Source of the DNA: an uncultured Methylococcaceae bacterium
GTDB taxonomy: Bacteria > Pseudomonadota > Gammaproteobacteria > Methylococcales > Methylomonadaceae
Reading direction: 5' to 3'
Length of the DNA: 35,178 bases
NCBI GenBank assembly: GCA_903945605.1
Contig: CAJAWH010000154.1
Span: 1 to 35,178, forward strand
In this document: one piece after another, positions 17,018 to 25,369 of the stretch
Layout of the letters: the number at the start of each line of letters is the position of its first letter
Position numbering within the stretch: position 1 is the first letter of the stretch
Made by a program: the position numbers and the translations under genes
The notes under the pieces: generated by a model
What the model was told of the DNA's origin: nothing
What the model saw: only the letters and a program-made list of their open reading frames with translations
Databases searched by the model: none

Positions 17018-18268
17018 ATGGAAATTTATCTGGTTGGTGGTGCGGTGCGCGACACTTTGCTGGGCTACCCAGTCAAGGAAAAGGATTGGGTGGTGCTGGG
17101 CGAAACGCCCGAAGCTATGCAAGCCCATGGTTTTCGTGCGGTAGGCAAGGATTTTCCGGTGTTTTTGCATCCTGATAGTGGTGAAGAATACGCGCTGGCC
17201 CGTACCGAAAGGAAAACCGCACCCGGCTATAAGGGGTTTGTTGTCCATGCAGCAAGCGATGTCACCTTAGAACAGGATTTAATCCGTCGTGACCTAACCA
17301 TCAATGCCATAGCCATGTCCCCCGACGGGCAAATCTTCGACCCTTACGGTGGTCAACAAGACTTGCAAAAGCGTGTGTTCCGGCATATTTCCCCGGCCTT
17401 TGCAGAAGACCCTGTGCGTATCCTGCGGGTGGCCCGGTTTGCCGCCCGTTACGCCCACTTGGGTTTTGTGTTGGCAGAACAGACCGGAGTCCTGATGCAA
17501 CAGATGGTGGCGGCGGGCGAAGTGGATTTTCTGGTGCCTGAACGGGTTTGGGCGGAACTCTACAAAGCCCTGAATGAAGCCACCCCCACGGCATTTTTTG
17601 AAATCCTAAACGCCTGTGGTGCGCTGGCAAGGATATTTCCTGAGTTGCACGCGCTGTTTGGCGTGCCACAACCGCCACAATACCATCCTGAAATTGACAC
17701 CGGTATCCATAGCCTGTTGTGTCTGGAGCAAGCCGCACGGCTCTCGGACAAGCCAGAAGTCAGGTTTGCCGCCCTTGTCCATGACTTAGGCAAGGCCTTG
17801 TCGCCTAAAGATAATTTGCCCCACCATTATGGCCATGAAACAGCAGGGTTGCCGATATTGGAAGCGTTTTGTAAACGCCTTCGGATACCCAACACTTTTC
17901 GGGTACTGGCCTTGCAAGTCATGCAATACCATACCCATTGCCATAAGGCATTAGAACTGCGTGCCGCCACACTCACGGATATGCTCGCCAGCCTGAATGT
18001 GTTTAAACCACAGCACCACTTCCCTGAGTTTTTATTGGCCTGTGAGGCGGATGCTAAAGGCCGTCCGGGCTATCAGGACTTGCCTTATCCACAGGCTGTT
18101 TTCCTAAGCCAAATTGCCGCTGCCCTACAAGGGCTGGATACCTCTGCCGTGACCCATAGCACCTTACAGGGGGCGCAAATTGGCGAAGCCATCCGCCGCT
18201 TACGCATCCAGGCAGTGGCATCAGCCATCCAAAACTACCAGACAAAACAGTTGGCGGCAAATTTGTAA
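17018..18268 (+). CDS. cca: Multifunctional CCA-adding tRNA nucleotidyltransferase with HD domain
   Basis: A 416-residue class II CCA enzyme that builds or repairs the 3' CCA end of tRNAs, with the C-terminal HD phosphohydrolase domain found in gammaproteobacterial forms. The N-terminus YLVGGAVRDTLLG is the nucleotide-binding loop, and RRDLTINAIA with RILRVARFAARY are the conserved B/C motifs. The HD domain begins near residue 245 with VRFAALVHDLGKAL and HHYGHE. The catalytic carboxylate pair reads E21-x-D23 rather than the D-x-D of E. coli. The start at 17018 is the only one matching the family N-terminus. A weak imperfect hairpin overlaps the ribosome-binding region (16984-17013). Confidence 0.95.
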   Translation: MEIYLVGGAVRDTLLGYPVKEKDWVVLGETPEAMQAHGFRAVGKDFPVFLHPDSGEEYALARTERKTAPGYKGFVVHAASDVTLEQDLIRRDLTINAIAMSPDGQIFDPYGGQQDLQKRVFRHISPAFAEDPVRILRVARFAARYAHLGFVLAEQTGVLMQQMVAAGEVDFLVPERVWAELYKALNEATPTAFFEILNACGALARIFPELHALFGVPQPPQYHPEIDTGIHSLLCLEQAARLSDKPEVRFAALVHDLGKALSPKDNLPHHYGHETAGLPILEAFCKRLRIPNTFRVLALQVMQYHTHCHKALELRAATLTDMLASLNVFKPQHHFPEFLLACEADAKGRPGYQDLPYPQAVFLSQIAAALQGLDTSAVTHSTLQGAQIGEAIRRLRIQAVASAIQNYQTKQLAANL

Positions 18269-18280
18269 TGACCTAATGGG

Positions 18281-18286
18281 TATAAT
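18281..18286 (+). promoter_or_regulatory. Candidate -10 box of the carA promoter
   Basis: A perfect TATAAT stands 13 bases downstream of the cca stop. No convincing -35 is present at 16-18 bases upstream (the sequence there is AT-rich). Transcription would begin near 18293, giving a leader of about 78 bases that contains the short leader ORF and hairpin before carA. This fits an independently regulated carAB operon. Confidence 0.45.
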
Positions 18287-18303
18287 TTCGTAAAATTAGC
18301 GTA

Positions 18304-18360
18304 ATGAAATTTTACAACGGGGTGAATCCTTGCAGGAGCCATCCCGTTTTGCATATTTGA
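18304..18360 (+). CDS. Candidate carAB leader peptide, 18 residues
   Basis: An ATG at 18304 opens an 18-codon frame, [18 protein letters not shown], ending at TGA 18358-18360. The stop sits immediately against the GAGGT ribosome-binding sequence of carA (18359-18363). The frame starts only about 11 bases after the predicted transcription start, so it would be nearly leaderless. Codons 5-15 overlap the terminator-like hairpin at 18317-18350, so ribosome progress could decide whether the hairpin forms. Attenuation by a translated leader is known in principle for biosynthetic operons; its use here is inference. Confidence 0.45.
   Translation: MKFYNGVNPCRSHPVLHI
18317..18350 (+). terminator. Attenuator-like hairpin in the carA leader
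   Basis: ACGGGGTG (18317-18324) pairs with CATCCCGT (18340-18347), 8 base pairs including one G-U. The loop holds a further TCCT-TGC-AGGA stem (18327-18337). A short T run follows (18347-18350), so the element looks like a weak intrinsic terminator placed 20 bases before the carA start. Its position between promoter and gene suggests conditional termination. Confidence 0.55.
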
Positions 18361-18370
18361 GGTAATGTGT

Positions 18371-19498
18371 TTGGCTAAATCAGCGCTATTAATGTTAGAA
18401 GACGGCACCGTTTTTAACGGCGTATCCATCGGGTCGGATGGCTGTGCAGTAGGTGAGGTGGTGTTTAACACGGCCATGACCGGCTATCAAGAAATACTCA
18501 GTGACCCTTCCTACGCCCAACAAATTGTCACACTGACGTATCCGCATATCGGTAACGTAGGCACTAATAGCGAAGACGATGAATCCAATCTTGTCTATGC
18601 CAGCGGCTTGGTGATCCGTGATTTGCCTTTATTGGCCAGCAACTGGCGCAGCCAACAGACTTTGCAGCAATACCTAGAACAAAACCAAGTGGTTGCCATT
18701 GCTGATATAGACACCCGTAAGCTGACCCGATTATTGCGGGAAAAGGGGGCGCAACGTGGCGCGATAGTGGCGGGCGAATCGATCAGTGAGGCCACCGCCC
18801 TTGCTGCCATTTCTGGATTTGCCGGTTTAAAAGGCCTCGATTTGGCAAAAGCTGTCACCACCCCCACCAGCTATGCTTGGACAGAAAGCACTTGGACATT
18901 GAAGGGTGGCTATCAAACCGGTAGCGACCTTAACAAGCATGTGGTGGCCTACGATTTTGGCATCAAACGCAATATCCTGCGCTTATTGGTCAGCCGGGGT
19001 TGCCGTGTCACGGTCGTGCCTGCCAGAACCCCGGCCACCGAGGTATTGGCCATGAACCCCGATGGGGTGTTTTTGTCCAACGGCCCGGGCGACCCTGAAC
19101 CCTGCACTTATGCCATAGAAGCCATACGCGCCATTTTGGCACAAAAAATACCTGTTTTTGGCATTTGCCTAGGCCATCAGTTGTTGGCGCTTGCCAGCGG
19201 GGCAAAAACCGAGAAAATGAAATTTGGCCATCACGGCGCCAACCATCCGGTACAAGACATTGCCACAAGCCGCGTCATGATCAGCAGTCAGAACCACGGT
19301 TTTGCCGTCACCGAAGCCAGCCTGCCAGACAATGTACTGGCTACCCATCGCTCCTTGTTCGACGGCAGTTTGCAAGGCATCCGCCGCACCGACGTGCCGG
19401 CGTTCAGCTTCCAAGGCCACCCAGAGGCCAGCCCCGGGCCACATGATGTGGAAAGTTTGTTTGATGATTTTATCGTACTGATGGAAAACGCCAGATAA
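18371..19498 (+). CDS. carA: Carbamoyl-phosphate synthase small (glutaminase) subunit
   Basis: The subunit that hydrolyses glutamine and channels ammonia to CarB for carbamoyl phosphate, the precursor of pyrimidines and arginine. A TTG start at 18371 is chosen (375 residues): it places GAGGT 7 bases upstream and gives the family N-terminus [M][12 protein letters not shown]. The ATG at 18365 (377 residues) has only one base between it and GAGGT. The N-terminal domain carries [21 protein letters not shown]. The class I amidotransferase domain has the nucleophile Cys in [10 protein letters not shown] and the His and Glu in [13 protein letters not shown]. carB follows 169 bases downstream. Control by the leader hairpin is likely. 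Confidence 0.95.
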   Translation: MAKSALLMLEDGTVFNGVSIGSDGCAVGEVVFNTAMTGYQEILSDPSYAQQIVTLTYPHIGNVGTNSEDDESNLVYASGLVIRDLPLLASNWRSQQTLQQYLEQNQVVAIADIDTRKLTRLLREKGAQRGAIVAGESISEATALAAISGFAGLKGLDLAKAVTTPTSYAWTESTWTLKGGYQTGSDLNKHVVAYDFGIKRNILRLLVSRGCRVTVVPARTPATEVLAMNPDGVFLSNGPGDPEPCTYAIEAIRAILAQKIPVFGICLGHQLLALASGAKTEKMKFGHHGANHPVQDIATSRVMISSQNHGFAVTEASLPDNVLATHRSLFDGSLQGIRRTDVPAFSFQGHPEASPGPHDVESLFDDFIVLMENAR

Positions 19499-19667
19499 CC
19501 CAATGGCAGGGTAAAAATTATACGGGAAATGGATGTGACGTGGACACGCTGTTATAGCCCCACACAGACATCTGCTACCAAATCCTCTTTGCATCCTTTG
19601 GGTCTCATTGCGCCACATGAATGATAGCCTGATGAAAACCCCAAAAAATATAAAAATTTAAGAGAAT

Positions 19668-22600
19668 ATGCCTAAAAGAACCGACATAAAAACCATCCTG
19701 TTAATCGGTGCCGGCCCCATCGTGATTGGTCAGGCCTGTGAATTTGATTACTCCGGCACGCAAGCTTGTAAGGCGTTGCGCGAAGAAGGTTATCGGGTGG
19801 TCTTGGTCAATTCCAATCCCGCGACGATCATGACCGACCCCGATATGGCCGATGCCATCTATATCGAACCAATCGACTGGCAAACGGTGGAGAAAATCAT
19901 CGAAAAAGAACGCCCCGATGCCATTTTGCCGACTATGGGCGGGCAAACCGCATTGAATTGTGCATTGGCATTAGATGCTAATGGCGTGTTGGCCAAATAC
20001 AACGTGGAAATGATCGGTGCCACCAAAGAAGCGATCCACAAAGCCGAGGACCGGCAATTGTTCAACGATGCCATGAAGCGCATCGGCTTTGAAGTCGCCA
20101 AATCTAAAACCGCGCACACCTTGGAAGAAGCCTTGGCGGCACAGCAAGAAGTTGGCTATCCTACCGTTATCCGGCCGTCCTTCACGATGGGCGGCAGCGG
20201 CGGCGGCATTGCTTACAACAAGCAAGAATTCATCGAAATTTGCGAACGCGGACTGGATTTGTCGCCCACCAACGAATTGTTGATTGAAGAATCCGTATTG
20301 GGTTGGAAAGAGTACGAAATGGAAGTGGTGCGCGACCGCAATGACAACTGCATTATCGTATGTGCCATAGAAAACTTTGACCCGATGGGGGTACACACCG
20401 GCGATTCCATCACCGTCGCCCCGGCACAAACCTTGACCGATAAGGAATACCAAATTTTACGCAATGTATCGGTGGCGGTGTTGCGCGAAATTGGTGTGGA
20501 CACTGGCGGCTCCAACGTGCAAGTGGCTATCAATCCGGTGGACGGGCGCTTGATTGTCATCGAAATGAACCCGCGTGTGTCACGCTCCTCGGCACTGGCC
20601 TCCAAGGCGACCGGTTTCCCTATCGCTAAAGTGGCGGCAAAATTGGCGGTTGGTTACACTCTCGACGAACTGCAAAACGAAATCACCGGCGGGCGGACAC
20701 CGGCATCATTCGAACCCAGCATCGATTATGTGGTCACCAAAGTGCCTCGGTTCACCTTTGAAAAATTCCCACAAGCCGATGACCGTTTGACCACGCAAAT
20801 GAAATCTGTCGGCGAAGTCATGGCGATAGGCCGCACCTTCCAAGAATCTTTGCAAAAAGCCCTGCGCGGTTTGGAAATTGGCATCAATGGCCTCAATGAA
20901 ATCATCGACTTTAATGCCGAAGGGGCGGGTGAAAAAATCCGTCGGGAATTGCGCCACCCTGGGCCAGACCGCTTGCTCTATGTTGCCGACGCTTTCCGTA
21001 GCGGCATGAGCTTTGCTGACGTGCATGAAACCTGCAAAATAGACCCTTGGTTTTTGGCGCAAGTTCAAGACTTGGTGTTGACTGAACAATCCTTGGCCAG
21101 CAAAACCTTGTCCACCTTGCACAACGGTGAACTTTACCAACTCAAACGCAAAGGTTTTTCTGATAGCCGCATTGCCCAGTTATTGGGCGCATCAGAAATT
21201 GAAGTGCGTAATACCCGCCATAAACAAGGCATCCGTCCGGTTTATAAGCGCATAGATTCTTGCGCGGCGGAATTTGCCTCCGACACCGCTTATTTGTATT
21301 CCACCTATGAGGAAGAATGTGAAGCACGGGTCAGTGACAAAGAAAAGATCATTATTTTGGGGGGTGGCCCTAACCGTATCGGACAAGGCATAGAATTTGA
21401 CTACTGTTGTGTCCATGCCGCTTTGGCTCTGCGTGAAGACGGTTATGAAACCATCATGATCAATTGCAATCCAGAAACCGTGTCCACGGATTTTGATACC
21501 TCCGACCGCCTGTACTTCGAGCCTCTCACCTTGGAAGACGTGCTGGAAATCGTCCAGCTGGAAAAGCCCAAAGGCGTGATTGTGCAATACGGTGGACAAA
21601 CCCCCCTTAAGCTGGCCCGCGCCTTGGAAGCTGCCGGTGTGCCTATTATCGGCACCTCGCCTGATTCCATCGACTTGGCAGAAGACCGCGAACGTTTCCA
21701 AAAGCTGCTCGAACGCCTCAACCTGAAGCAACCCCCCAATGCCACCGCCCGCTCGGTTGAGCAGGCCATCAATGCCGCCAAAGACTTAGGTTATCCGCTA
21801 GTGGTCAGGCCGTCTTATGTTTTGGGTGGGCGTGCCATGGAAATTGTTTTTAACGAAGAGGGTCTGCAACGTTATATGAAAGATGCCGTGACGGTATCCA
21901 ACGATTCGCCGGTGTTGCTGGACAGGTTTCTCGACGATGCCGTGGAAATGGATGTTGATGCCATTTATGATGGCGAACGGGTGTTGATCGGCGGATTGAT
22001 GGAACATATTGAACAGGCAGGTGTACACTCCGGTGATTCGGCTTGTTCTTTGCCACCTTATGGCTTGGCGGCTGACATTCAGGACAGGTTGCGCGAACAA
22101 GTCGCCAAAATGGCGGAAGCGTTGGGTGTCAGAGGGCTTATGAACACTCAATTTGCCATTCAGGGCGAAGACATCTATGTATTGGAAGTCAACCCTAGGG
22201 CATCACGCACTGCGCCTTTTGTGTCCAAGGCCACCGGTTATGCCTTGGCAAAAATCGGGGCTCGGGTCATGGTCGGGCAAACCTTGGCGCAACAGGGTAT
22301 CACTCAAGAGCGCATCCCGCCTTATTACTCGGTCAAAGAAGCAGTGTTCCCGTTTGTCAAATTCCCGGGTGTTGATTCATTGTTGGGCCCGGAAATGAAA
22401 TCCACTGGCGAAGTGATGGGGGTCGGCAAAACATTCGGCGAAGCCTTTGCCAAATCACAACGCGCCGCCGGTATCAAACTGAATGCATCCGGCATGGTAT
22501 TGATTAGCATCCGTGATGCTGACAAAGCCAAAGTGCCGGAAATAGCCCGCATGTTGGTGGAAAAAAATTACCAGATTGTCGCCACCGGGGGCACGGCGGA

Positions 22601-22886
22601 ATACCTAAAGGCGCAAGGCATCCCTTGCGAAGTGGTACTTAAAGTTAACGAAGGCCGCCCCAATACCGTTGATATGATAAAAAATGGCCAGATACAATTG
22701 GTCATTAACACCACCGAAGGCAAACAGGCGATATCCGATTCATTTACCCTGCGCCGCCAAGCATTGCAACATCGGGTGACCTATTACACCACTATGGCTG
22801 GGGCCAAGGCCGCTTGTTATGCATTGGGTGAACTGGATGCCGGTGACGTGGTGTCCCTGCAAGATTTACATAAAAGCCTGACTTGA
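19668..22886 (+). CDS. carB: Carbamoyl-phosphate synthase large (synthetase) subunit
   Basis: A 1072-residue protein of normal length that makes carbamoyl phosphate from bicarbonate, ammonia and two ATP. It shows the expected internal duplication: an N-terminal carboxyphosphate half beginning [22 protein letters not shown], and a C-terminal carbamate-kinase half beginning [21 protein letters not shown] near residue 560. Each half has an ATP-grasp domain with [20 protein letters not shown] or [20 protein letters not shown]. The last about 140 residues are the MGS-like allosteric domain ([19 protein letters not shown]), where UMP and ornithine act in enteric enzymes. The 169-base gap from carA holds no gene that I can support. 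AAGAGA precedes the ATG. Confidence 0.98.
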   Translation: MPKRTDIKTILLIGAGPIVIGQACEFDYSGTQACKALREEGYRVVLVNSNPATIMTDPDMADAIYIEPIDWQTVEKIIEKERPDAILPTMGGQTALNCALALDANGVLAKYNVEMIGATKEAIHKAEDRQLFNDAMKRIGFEVAKSKTAHTLEEALAAQQEVGYPTVIRPSFTMGGSGGGIAYNKQEFIEICERGLDLSPTNELLIEESVLGWKEYEMEVVRDRNDNCIIVCAIENFDPMGVHTGDSITVAPAQTLTDKEYQILRNVSVAVLREIGVDTGGSNVQVAINPVDGRLIVIEMNPRVSRSSALASKATGFPIAKVAAKLAVGYTLDELQNEITGGRTPASFEPSIDYVVTKVPRFTFEKFPQADDRLTTQMKSVGEVMAIGRTFQESLQKALRGLEIGINGLNEIIDFNAEGAGEKIRRELRHPGPDRLLYVADAFRSGMSFADVHETCKIDPWFLAQVQDLVLTEQSLASKTLSTLHNGELYQLKRKGFSDSRIAQLLGASEIEVRNTRHKQGIRPVYKRIDSCAAEFASDTAYLYSTYEEECEARVSDKEKIIILGGGPNRIGQGIEFDYCCVHAALALREDGYETIMINCNPETVSTDFDTSDRLYFEPLTLEDVLEIVQLEKPKGVIVQYGGQTPLKLARALEAAGVPIIGTSPDSIDLAEDRERFQKLLERLNLKQPPNATARSVEQAINAAKDLGYPLVVRPSYVLGGRAMEIVFNEEGLQRYMKDAVTVSNDSPVLLDRFLDDAVEMDVDAIYDGERVLIGGLMEHIEQAGVHSGDSACSLPPYGLAADIQDRLREQVAKMAEALGVRGLMNTQFAIQGEDIYVLEVNPRASRTAPFVSKATGYALAKIGARVMVGQTLAQQGITQERIPPYYSVKEAVFPFVKFPGVDSLLGPEMKSTGEVMGVGKTFGEAFAKSQRAAGIKLNASGMVLISIRDADKAKVPEIARMLVEKNYQIVATGGTAEYLKAQGIPCEVVLKVNEGRPNTVDMIKNGQIQLVINTTEGKQAISDSFTLRRQALQHRVTYYTTMAGAKAACYALGELDAGDVVSLQDLHKSLT

Positions 22887-22925
22887 TAGTCAGTTATGGA
22901 AGCCAAACCACAGGAGCAATAAGTT

Positions 22926-23402
22926 ATGAGCAAAGTACCTTTAACCGTCGCGGGGGCAAACAAGCTGCGCGAAGAATTGGAAGAACTGAAAACTGTCGTC
23001 CGTCCTCGGATCATCAATGCGATTTCCGAAGCCCGTGCGCATGGTGACTTAAAAGAAAACGCCGAATACCATGCGGCCCGCGAGCAACAAAGTTTTGCCG
23101 AAGGCCGCATCGCCGAGATTGAAGGCAAGCTGTCCAATGCCCAGATTATTGATGTCACCAAACTGGATGCCAACGGCAAAGTGGTGTTTGGTGCCACCGT
23201 TGAGATTGAAGACATTGAAAGCGAAAAAAGGGTGACTTATCAAATCGTCGGCGAAGACGAAGCCAATATTAAGGAATTCCGCATTTCCATTGGCTCACCC
23301 ATTGCCAGGGCCTTGATAGGCAAAGAAGTTGAAGATGTGGTGACGGTCAAGGCACCTGCGGGCAATGTTGAATACGAGATCATCGCTATCCAATACATCT
23401 GA
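22926..23402 (+). CDS. greA: Transcription elongation factor GreA
   Basis: A 158-residue factor that enters the RNA polymerase secondary channel and stimulates cleavage of backtracked transcripts. The N-terminal coiled coil carries the conserved tip [16 protein letters not shown], with the catalytic-site-assisting acids D41 and E44. The C-terminal FKBP-like domain ends [16 protein letters not shown] stands before the ATG. It lies 39 bases after carB on the same strand, so it is probably in the same transcript; a carAB-greA order is common in gammaproteobacteria. Confidence 0.97.
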   Translation: MSKVPLTVAGANKLREELEELKTVVRPRIINAISEARAHGDLKENAEYHAAREQQSFAEGRIAEIEGKLSNAQIIDVTKLDANGKVVFGATVEIEDIESEKRVTYQIVGEDEANIKEFRISIGSPIARALIGKEVEDVVTVKAPAGNVEYEIIAIQYI

Positions 23403-23458
23403 GCCGCTGCACCACAGCCCGACATCATCATTATGCGGCCTCCGAAATGAACGCTGGT

Positions 23459-23495
23459 TTCAGCACATTGCCCGCAATGGCGGCGGTGTGCTGAA
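23459..23495. terminator. Hairpin between convergent greA and yhbY
   Basis: TTCAGCACA (23459-23467) and TGTGCTGAA (23487-23495) form a perfect 9-base-pair stem with further pairing inside. It sits between the greA stop (23402) and the minus-strand yhbY stop (23514). There is no adjacent T tract, so it is a probable but unproven bidirectional 3'-end structure. Confidence 0.5.
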
Positions 23496-23513
23496 TGGTG
23501 TTGCTTCGGCGAC

Positions 23514-23780
23514 TTATTTTTTAGGGTTTTTCCTGTAAACAACGGCGATTTGACCAATTGATTGGATCATATCGGCGTTAGTTGCCATGCATATTGCCGC
23601 CACAATTTCCTTGCGTGCATCCCGTTCCGCACGCACTTTAATTTTTATCAGTTCATGGACATCCAGCGCGATTTCAATTTCTGCCAATACCGCCGGTGTT
23701 AACCCCGCTTGGCCAATCATGACAACAGGTTTTAAGGTGTGTGCATCGGCACGTAATTGTTTCTTGTCTAAGGCTATCAC
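23514..23780 (-). CDS. yhbY: YhbY-type CRM-domain RNA-binding protein
   Basis: A CRM-domain protein associated with pre-50S ribosomal subunits. The motif LKPVVMIGQAGLTPAVLAEIEIALDVHELIKIKV is diagnostic, with the GxxG loop of the KH-like fold in IGQAG. A GTG start at 23780 (88 residues) is preferred: it has AGGA 6 bases upstream and reproduces the usual N-terminus just before KKQLRADAHTLKP. An ATG at 23804 would add eight residues and is the alternative. It is divergent from rlmE, as in many gammaproteobacteria, which suggests shared ribosome-assembly context and regulation. Confidence 0.92.
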   Translation of the reverse strand: MIALDKKQLRADAHTLKPVVMIGQAGLTPAVLAEIEIALDVHELIKIKVRAERDARKEIVAAICMATNADMIQSIGQIAVVYRKNPKK

Positions 23781-23827
23781 GTATTTTCCTAAAAAATCGT
23801 CCATTTTACACCAAAATCAAAACAACT

Positions 23828-24451
23828 ATGGCGCGTAGTAAAAGCAGCAACCGTTGGATGCAGGAACATTTCGACGATGAATATGTCAAACTGGCCCAAG
23901 CGCAAGGCTATCGCTCACGTGCAGTTTTTAAATTGAAGGAAATTCAGGAGAAAGACCAGCTCATCAAGCCAGGCATGAACATCGTCGATTTGGGTGCTGC
24001 GCCGGGTGGCTGGTGCCAATATGCACGGCAACTGATAGGCAAACACAACAAATTGGTGGCGTTAGACATCTTGCCTATGGAGGCGTTGGACAATGTGCAA
24101 TTTATTCAGGGTGATTTCCGCGAACAAGCCATACTTGATCAGCTCTATGAGGTGCTGGCTGGTGAACCCATCCATTTGGTCATGTCCGACATGGCCCCAA
24201 ACCTGAGCGGCAATAAATCCATAGACCACCCTTCCGCAATCTATCTATGTGAATTGGCACTGGATGCCGCCAAGGCTGTTTTGGCAAAAGACGGCTGTTT
24301 TTTGGTCAAGGTGTTTCAAGGCGATGGCTTTGAAAAGTTCCACCGTGATGTGCAGCAACAATTCAGCAAAGTGGTCATCAGAAAACCCAAAGCTTCACGG
24401 CCCAGAAGCAATGAGGTTTATATTTTGGCCAAAGGGTTTAAATCGCCTTAG
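23828..24451 (+). CDS. rlmE: 23S rRNA (uridine-2552 2'-O) methyltransferase
   Basis: A 207-residue SAM-dependent methyltransferase (RrmJ/FtsJ) that modifies U2552 in the ribosomal A loop late in 50S assembly. The start at 23828 gives the normal MARSKSSNRWMQEHFDDEYVKLAQ N-terminus; the upstream in-frame extension reads through yhbY's start and is not family-like. The catalytic K-D-K-E tetrad is intact: Lys in RAVFKLKEI, Asp in VMSDMAPNLSG, Lys in FLVKVFQG and Glu in SNEVYILAKGF. The SAM loop is DLGAAPGGWCQYA. A divergent second copy follows 136 bases downstream. Confidence 0.96.
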   Translation: MARSKSSNRWMQEHFDDEYVKLAQAQGYRSRAVFKLKEIQEKDQLIKPGMNIVDLGAAPGGWCQYARQLIGKHNKLVALDILPMEALDNVQFIQGDFREQAILDQLYEVLAGEPIHLVMSDMAPNLSGNKSIDHPSAIYLCELALDAAKAVLAKDGCFLVKVFQGDGFEKFHRDVQQQFSKVVIRKPKASRPRSNEVYILAKGFKSP

Positions 24452-24587
24452 TTCGCCTTTAGTTAATTGATAATCAACGTTAGTGGCTAATGTTATTCTG
24501 TTGTAGATAGGCTTACTATTAAGCATGTGATTGCTTTGGCTCACTATACGGATTGCAAATTACGTTATCAGAAGAGAATTGAATCTA

Positions 24588-25244
24588 ATGTTAAAAAATA
24601 TATTTTTTCCTCTAATAAAAGGTAGCCATCGTAAGCGGCAAGAACATATTAACGAAAGCTATGCCAAATTGGCGCAAGCCCAAGGTTATCGTTCACGCGC
24701 AGTTTTTAAATTGAAGGAAATTCAGGAGAAAGACCAGCTCATCAAGCCGGGCATGAATGTTGTCGATTTAGGTTCGGCACCGGGGGGCTGGAGCCAATAT
24801 GCCCGTCAGGTTATGGGCGAAAACAACAAATTGGTGGCGTTGGACATTATGCCGATGGAAGCACAGGACAATGTGCATTTTATCCAAGGCGACTTCCGTG
24901 ATGATGCCGTACTTGCCCGGCTCCGTGAAGCGTTGGCTGGTGACCCTGTCCATCTTGTCATGTCCGATTTGGTGCCTACTATGTTCGGAAGCAAACATTT
25001 GGACTATTACGCGGCGCATGATTTATGTGAATTGGCACTGGATGCCGCCAAAACCTTATTGGTGCCAGGCGGCAGTTTTTTGGTCAAGACCTTTCAGGGT
25101 GAAGAATTCGACAGCTTCCACAAGGATATGGGACAGCATTTTGAAAAAGTGCTGATCCGAAAACCCAAAGCTTCAAAACTAAGGGCCTATGAAGCTTATA
25201 TTTTGGCCAAAGGCTTTAAATCACCGCGACCCGCCCCCATATAG
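24588..25244 (+). CDS. Divergent RlmE-like methyltransferase paralogue (tandem duplicate)
   Basis: A 218-residue paralogue of the preceding RlmE. The N-terminus is new: MLKNIFFPLIKGSHRKRQEHIN replaces the normal MARSKSSNRW segment, and homology begins at YAKLAQAQGYRSRAVFKLKEI. The SAM loop DLGSAPGGWSQYA and the K-D-K-E tetrad residues are kept. However, the motif around the catalytic Asp reads SDLVPTMFGSKHLDY instead of SDMAPNLSGNKSIDH, and the C-terminus gains PRPAPI. A 50-base stretch at 24699-24748 is identical to 23921-23970 in rlmE, pointing to duplication with possible gene conversion. The ATG at 24588 is chosen over a TTG at 24531. It may have a new RNA target or be decaying; the intact frame favours function. 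Confidence 0.85.
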   Translation: MLKNIFFPLIKGSHRKRQEHINESYAKLAQAQGYRSRAVFKLKEIQEKDQLIKPGMNVVDLGSAPGGWSQYARQVMGENNKLVALDIMPMEAQDNVHFIQGDFRDDAVLARLREALAGDPVHLVMSDLVPTMFGSKHLDYYAAHDLCELALDAAKTLLVPGGSFLVKTFQGEEFDSFHKDMGQHFEKVLIRKPKASKLRAYEAYILAKGFKSPRPAPI

Positions 25245-25308
25245 CCAACAGCCAAAAAGATGATATACCGTAAGTGGCAAATATAAATTAGCTGTCAAGT
25301 AGTCCTGA

Positions 25309-25314
25309 TATAAT
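25309..25314 (+). promoter_or_regulatory. Candidate -10 box upstream of ftsH
   Basis: A perfect TATAAT stands about 60 bases before the ftsH start, in the 115-base gap after the rlmE paralogue. The -35 region is poor (AATTAG at 17 bases). CTGTC and GACAG arms flank the box (from 25292 to 25321), which could be an operator-like dyad. This supports an independent ftsH promoter. Confidence 0.4.
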
Positions 25315-25369
25315 GGGACAGTTTTTAAACCAAGCACTGTGAATAGCTGGGGCGTGTGAGTTGAATGAA

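Noticed and set aside
19499-19667. Possible small gene in the carA-carB gap
   Set aside because: No frame with a start, ribosome binding site and plausible length was found in these 169 bases.
24461-24480. TTGATAATCAA-type palindrome after rlmE, Fur-box-like
   Set aside because: Only a partial match in AT-rich sequence with no iron-related gene nearby.
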